A stretch of 64,000 nt of DNA from contig NZ_JAGTJJ010000021.1 of NCBI RefSeq assembly GCF_028435365.1, positions 111,230 through 175,229 of the forward strand, read 5' to 3'. The DNA comes from Polyangium jinanense (GTDB taxonomy: Bacteria; Myxococcota; Polyangia; Polyangiales; Polyangiaceae). Made by a program: the position numbers and the translations under genes. The notes below the pieces were generated by a model. The model was not told the DNA's origin. It ran no database searches and was given only the letters and a program-made list of their open reading frames with translations. This document shows, piece by piece, positions 60,292-64,000 of the stretch. Every line of letters begins with the position of its first letter. Position 1 is the stretch's first letter.

Positions 60292-60530
60292 GAGGGCCTC
60301 CGGATGAGCGGGTGCATGAGCATGTGGCAGTCGTTGCAGATCACGATCAGGTTGGCCGGATCGAAGACCAGCTCGGAGGCGATGCCGGAGACGGAGCAGG
60401 GGATGATGTGATGAACGTGGCGGGCAGGGACGCCGCAGCACTCACAGAGGCGGCCGCGAGCCTGGAGTACTTCGCGGACGACGCGGCGGTAGCGGGCTTG
60501 GGGGGTCTCGGGGCGGGGGGTGGGGGGCAT
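60246..60530 (-). CDS. HNH endonuclease (prophage packaging-type)
   Basis: A 94-residue HNH protein: LCECCGVPARHVHHIIPCSV, ELVFDPANLIVICNDCHMLM. It shows two CxxC-type pairs, the HH catalytic pair and the Asn. Small HNH proteins next to terminase genes are needed for packaging in many phages (established knowledge). Its 5' part is duplicated in a broken copy at 61456-61636. Confidence 0.85.
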   Translation of the reverse strand: MPPTPRPETPQARYRRVVREVLQARGRLCECCGVPARHVHHIIPCSVSGIASELVFDPANLIVICNDCHMLMHPLIRRPSWTKAAKGRGIALNR

Positions 60531-60555
60531 GCCTCTTCCCTCTTGGGAGGGAATG
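60352..60555. repeat. Direct repeat flanking the protease gene, left copy
   Basis: About 204 bp, covering the 5' half of the HNH gene and its upstream sequence, is repeated at 61456-61658 in the same orientation with scattered differences. The protease gene lies between the copies. Confidence 0.75.
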
Positions 60556-60612
60556 GGCCGGATGTGGTGCGTTTGCGGTCCCTTGCTGAATGCGTGGCAA
60601 CCAGTCTGCTGG

Positions 60613-61323
60613 TCAGGTCGCGCCTTCAATTCCAGGCGGTTGTGGGTCAGACTCTTTTCTTTGCGCCTCCTCCATTGATCTTAGCTGTGATATTGTTTGT
60701 TGTAAGTGTGACACGTCGGTCACGATGGAGAGTCCAGGGAGCGCTTGGCCTACCGTTCGATTGTATTGGTAGGCGGTAACGGTACCAATGATGCGCACAA
60801 GGTCATTGGCAACCAAGAAGGTTGGGCCCCCGCTTACGCCATTTATTGCTACGCCATCAATGAGATATGTCTTCTTCTTTCCGTCGAACGCGCTTACGCG
60901 GCCTGAAAAGAAGCACATTGTATCTTCGGCGATGCCTGGATAGCCCAGCCAGCCCACCTCGTTCCCGATTCGTAGCCAGTTTCCCTCGGGTACGAGGTCG
61001 AGCGGCTTCTCCGGCAGTCGTAGCGACTTGTTGACGAACAAGATCGCTGCCGCATCCTGGTCTTCAGCGATTGTTATTGCCCGCTGGTCGTGGTGAAGCA
61101 GTTCGGATGTGCCGGAGTACTGATGATAAATTCGGATCGGCTCCTGCCAGTCATGAGCATGATCGATTACATGTGCCGCTGTCGCGATGCCAACGAGTTC
61201 CGTTGTGCCCATTCGAGTGAGCAAAAACCCGCTTCCCCATCCTTGAGGTGTGGCGATTTTTACGACGTGGGGAGTGACGCGCTCTACAGCATTCTGCCAA
61301 TCATGGAGTCCCACTGATAACAT
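60613..61323 (-). CDS. Trypsin-like serine protease, prophage cargo
   Basis: A 236-residue S1-fold protease: GWGSGFLLTRMGTTELVGIA, then TAAHVID (His51), EDQDAAAIL (Asp90) and GVSGGP (Ser164). There is no signal peptide from ATG 61323, so it appears cytoplasmic. ATG 61323 has GGGAGA 7 bp upstream; an earlier in-frame ATG at 61407 would add 28 residues. Base composition is less G+C-rich than its neighbours. Trypsin-like domains of this kind occur as effectors in several prokaryotic defence systems (established knowledge), so this may be part of one together with 61767-62672. Confidence 0.85.
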   Translation of the reverse strand: MLSVGLHDWQNAVERVTPHVVKIATPQGWGSGFLLTRMGTTELVGIATAAHVIDHAHDWQEPIRIYHQYSGTSELLHHDQRAITIAEDQDAAAILFVNKSLRLPEKPLDLVPEGNWLRIGNEVGWLGYPGIAEDTMCFFSGRVSAFDGKKKTYLIDGVAINGVSGGPTFLVANDLVRIIGTVTAYQYNRTVGQALPGLSIVTDVSHLQQTISQLRSMEEAQRKESDPQPPGIEGAT

Positions 61324-61455
61324 TGTAACGTCTCCCAGTTCGACTTGGTGTGCATTGGTGAGCGTGCACGCTGCTTTCGCCATATCAGGCAACGCCATCG
61401 GAGTCAACCTGAGTTTGGGTGCCTACCTATCACATGGTGGGTATCCGCGCGAAGC

Positions 61456-61636
61456 TTGGCCGGATCGAAGACCAGCTCGGAGGCGATGCCGGAGACGGAG
61501 CAGGGGATGATGTGATGAACGTGGCGGGCAGGGACGCCGCAGCACTCACAGAAGCGGCCGCGAGCGCCGAGGACTTCGCGCACGACGCGGCGCTAGCGGG
61601 CTTGAGGGGACTCGGGGCGGGGGGTGGGGGCATGCC
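61456..61636 (-). pseudogene. Broken 5' copy of the HNH gene
   Basis: Homologous to 60352-60530 (same start context GGGAAGAGGCATG). A one-base deletion in the C-run after the ATG shifts the frame; where homology is followed, TAC has become TAG (QAR-stop-RR) and the copy is cut off after the DPA codons. It carries no H-N-C end and cannot be functional. Also the right copy of the direct repeat flanking the protease gene. Confidence 0.75.
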
Positions 61637-61766
61637 TCTTCCCTTTTGGGAGGGAATGTGCCGGTTGTGGGCCGTTGTCGGTCTAATGCCGCCGACGGAA
61701 CGCTGGATGGCTCCGCTCGACTGTCGACTATTCGCCGCATCCCAGCTCGTTAAGCAATTGCTAATG

Positions 61767-62672
61767 CTACTTGACCCTGGCTTTGCGTTTTGTTGGTCTT
61801 CGGTCGGGGAGTAGGGTTTCTATAACCGAACGAATTTCCCCTTCATCGAAGCCGCCGATGGGTTTCGGTTTTGATCGCTCCAGAAGATTAAAAATGGACC
61901 GAATCTGCTCAGATGTAAAGTTGTTGCGGATCGTGCAGTGACGCGCATCGACCTTCCCATCGTCGACGCAATGGAGAATCGAGAGTCTGCCGTCTGCATG
62001 CTCGCGGTCCAGCAAGACGGCGTAGTCACCAACAGCCCCGACTCCGGCGAAATAAAACACCTCGCCATCCTTCCAGGGAAATCTTTCTTTCCCAATCTTC
62101 TCCAGAGCCTCGTTGCCCCTATAGGCAAGGACGTTTCCGTAAATTATCGGGGCTTCTCCGGGGGGCACGTGGTGAACGCAGTTTGTGATCGTCAGGCGGG
62201 CCAGGTCGCGACCATGTTTGGCCTCTTTCTCCTCCACGAGTTCGAATTTGTGTATCCCTCTGTTTCTGGGCTCAAATACAATGTCGTTGAAAAGCGAAAA
62301 GCTGATGCCGAGGAGCGATTCGGAATCTAAGGCCTCTAGTTTTTGTGCAATTCCGGCAAAGGGCGAGATGGTGAAATTGAGCATAAGCTTTGATAGGTAC
62401 CAGTCCACCAGGCACTCCACAGCCCCCTTTGAGTATACCGCAGCATTGTAGTATTTGCGGTTCTTCGCATTTGGATCCGAAGAGCTAGCAGCCTCCTTTA
62501 ACTCCTCACCAGCCCAGTTTAGAAAAAAATCTGGTCCTTGTCCGGGCGCAGACAGTGGTGCACACAGCTTCCTCTGTAAGTCGAGTGTTGCAATGGCGTC
62601 GATTACATCCTGCGGCTCGATGACACTTTCCGATGCAATGTCGACATTGGAAGCAAACAGTTTTACGGTCAT
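61767..62672 (-). CDS. Unknown protein, prophage cargo (301 aa)
   Basis: A soluble 301-residue protein of lower G+C content than its surroundings. Segments: EPQDVIDAIATLDLQRKLCA, NRKYYNAAVYSKGAVECLVD, WYLSKLMLNFTISPFAGIAQ, FNDIVFEPRNRGIHKFELVE, and near the end FTSEQIRSIFNLLERSKPKP. The helical middle with a buried Cys and YNAAVYSKGAVE looks like HEPN-type or other defence-associated helical proteins, but no R-x4-6-H motif is certain. It lies upstream of the protease on the same strand. Function unknown. Confidence 0.7.
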   Translation of the reverse strand: MTVKLFASNVDIASESVIEPQDVIDAIATLDLQRKLCAPLSAPGQGPDFFLNWAGEELKEAASSSDPNAKNRKYYNAAVYSKGAVECLVDWYLSKLMLNFTISPFAGIAQKLEALDSESLLGISFSLFNDIVFEPRNRGIHKFELVEEKEAKHGRDLARLTITNCVHHVPPGEAPIIYGNVLAYRGNEALEKIGKERFPWKDGEVFYFAGVGAVGDYAVLLDREHADGRLSILHCVDDGKVDARHCTIRNNFTSEQIRSIFNLLERSKPKPIGGFDEGEIRSVIETLLPDRRPTKRKARVK

Positions 62673-62738
62673 GGCCGGCGCCCTCGGTATGGTATCGGAG
62701 TCTTTGCTTTGTAGGCTAGCCTTCTAACGTCACGTCTG

Positions 62739-63113
62739 TCAAGCTTCTGTTTGCCGTTTCGCTGCTAAGGAAACGGCTTTTCTAGCGCCTAAGCTTTCAC
62801 CCACGAGACTTCGGTTATGCCCCAACGCTCGCTCTGCTTCGGCCATGCGCTTCTCAAGGTTCCGCACTCTTGCGTGCAAGACCTCGATTTGGTCGGCACC
62901 CACAAAGGGTAAAGGACAAGCTTGCCGCAGGCCATCAAGGCTCACAAGGGTCCCGCCTCGACCCTTCCGAGCGGTGCACAGCTTCACCCCGAACTCCCAC
63001 TCCATCGCCCGCAACCGCCGCAGTATTCGGCGCCGCCACCCGCTCCCCTCGGGCCGCATGCCGAGCACGAGCGCCGCCTCCGCCAGCCCAACCACCGCTC
63101 CGCGTCCCGCCAC
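62739..63113 (-). CDS. Possible DNA-binding protein next to prophage right end
   Basis: About 124 residues from an uncertain GTG (63113; GTG 63095 is also possible). VVGLAEAALVLGMRPEGSGW and RRRILRRLRAMEWEFGVKLC look like an excisionase- or MerR-like winged helix; EVLHARVRNLEKRMAEAERA is a coiled coil. The frame continues open upstream into the 330-bp repeats, but composition alone may explain that. It may be a phage regulator. Confidence 0.5.
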   Translation of the reverse strand: MAGRGAVVGLAEAALVLGMRPEGSGWRRRILRRLRAMEWEFGVKLCTARKGRGGTLVSLDGLRQACPLPFVGADQIEVLHARVRNLEKRMAEAERALGHNRSLVGESLGARKAVSLAAKRQTEA

Positions 63114-63333
63114 CCCTCGCTTCCGCGCGCGCGGAGTGGCCTCCGCCTCGCCGTCGTCCCCGGCCTCGCCAGACGAACCCCACACCGCAGCCTCGACCGA
63201 CGCGCCCCAGTTCGACCGCAACCCGCTCACAACGCACCTCGCCCAGGTTGAAGGAAGCCGACCAGCTCCGCGCCCTTTCTGCCGCGCCCCACGCGCAACC
63301 CAGCAGAACCACGCGGGAAAATAAAATGCCGCC

Positions 63334-64000
63334 CGCGGTCCAGGCCCGCGCGCCTCGGGGAAGATTTCGCGCCGAGGCCCGGCCCTTCGGCGAGGGCCCG
63401 ATCGACCCCTTGCGGCTCGCCGAGCTCGGCCCCCTTGAGCAGCCCGACCGGCCCGGGCCGCCCCGTGGCCCTCGTCCTCGGCGGGATCGCCCGGCCCGGT
63501 CCTCGCCGAGCGTCGCAACGTGCGGCTCGGCCGAACCCACCGGGGCAGATCGCGCCGAGCTCGCGGCCGTCGCCGAGCAGCCCGCGCGAGCGCCGCGCCG
63601 CCGCCTTCATTCCTGCCACTTCGACCCCCCCGGATGCGGGTGCGGCAGAAATACGCTGTCGAGCGCGGTCCAGGCCCGCGCGCCTCGGGGAAGATTTCGC
63701 GCCGAGGCCCGGCCCTTCGGCGAGGGCCCGATCGACCCCTTGCGGCTCGCCGAGCTCGGCCCCCTTGAGCAGCCCGACCGGCCCGGGCCGCCCCGTGGCC
63801 CTCGTCCTCGGCGGGATCGCCCGGCCCGGTCCTCGCCGAGCGTCGCAACGTGCGGCTCGGCCGAACCCACCGGGGCAGATCGCGCCGAGCTCGCGGCCGT
63901 CGCCGAGCAGCCCGCGCGAGCGCCGCGCCGCCGCCTTCATTCCTGCCACTTCGACCCCCCCGGATGCGGGTGCGGCAGAAATACGCTGTCGAGCGCGGTC
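63334..64000. repeat. Perfect 330-bp tandem repeat, running off the window
   Basis: Bases 63335-63664 are repeated without change at 63665-63994, and a third copy begins at 63995. The period is 330 bp (110 codons). Several frames stay open through it; the most protein-like is on the minus strand (GLLGDGRELGAICPGGFGRA). Two identical copies indicate recent amplification. Whether it is coding is not clear. Confidence 0.9.

Larger units (their letters stand above)
38484..62672 (-). mobile_element. Mu-like contractile-tailed prophage, structural region
   Basis: A continuous minus-strand run has the Mu-type order: small and large terminase, DUF935 portal, protease/scaffold, decoration, gpT head, gp36-like, morphogenesis, gp37-like, sheath, tube, chaperone, tape measure, hub, spike, gp46/47/48 baseplate, fibre. 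No transposase, repressor or lysis gene is visible; these may lie to the right, or the element may be defective. No gpF-type head-morphogenesis gene is seen. Plus-strand cargo sits at both ends and after the portal gene. Borders are approximate. Confidence 0.85.

Noticed and set aside
38484..62672. A tailocin or gene-transfer agent instead of a prophage
   Set aside because: Terminase, portal, protease and major head genes are all present, so a DNA-filled head is encoded; a GTA cannot be fully excluded.

Overview
The window is high-GC DNA (only a few genes visibly richer in A+T) and reads as a large-genome myxobacterium, probably of the Polyangiales. The reasons are several ECF-type sigma factors with hydrophobic C-terminal tails, Cys-rich lipoproteins, a cell-surface protein with FG-GAP repeats and a MYXO-CTERM-like Gly/Cys/TM/Arg tail, and a VgrG/RHS effector locus. 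Species assignment is inference.

Layout. (1) 1-5300, minus strand: a type VI secretion operon VgrG -> TPR protein -> PAAR/RHS toxin; the RHS gene runs off the left edge. (2) 5600-13300: sigma-like and XRE regulators, then module A: sigma factor (7521-8471), divergent secreted barrel protein (8618-9649) and Cys-rich lipoprotein (10018-11310), followed by a lipoprotein and a frameshifted barrel gene. (3) 13349-16590: a VOC-fold protein, a SpoIID-like pseudogene operon, and the 3' part of a dead tyrosine integrase ending at a tRNA-Arg(CCT) 3'-half repeat (att). (4) 16600-33530: a candidate integrated island between two directly repeated tRNA-Arg att blocks. It holds a GntR/TetR-type regulator with a flavin monooxygenase, a C-protein-like regulator with paired operators, an eight-repeat Cys-rich lipoprotein, module B (22112-25529), a second SpoIID/integrase mosaic, a 1093-residue surface protein and an intact integrase. 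(5) 33970-38460: module C, in which barrel protein, Cys-rich lipoprotein and sigma factor are co-directional, followed by a paralogue of a module-A gene. (6) 38480-62670: a Mu-like contractile-tailed prophage structural region on the minus strand (small and large terminase, DUF935 portal, protease/scaffold, gpT head, sheath, tube, chaperone with -1 frameshift site, tape measure, hub, spike, baseplate, fibre). It is interrupted by A+T-richer cargo genes: a membrane/coiled-coil protein, a trypsin-like protease and a 301-residue unknown. (7) 63334-64000: perfect 330-bp tandem repeats running off the right edge.

The most interesting item is the three-gene module (sigma factor with membrane-spanning C-terminus, two-domain secreted barrel-like protein, Cys-rich lipoprotein). 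It occurs three times in 30 kb, twice with a conserved divergent promoter region, and is associated with XRE regulators and a paralogous 220-233 residue protein. I recognise no named system that matches it. I suggest an envelope-signalling or surface-display system whose sigma factor is tethered to the membrane; this is inference.
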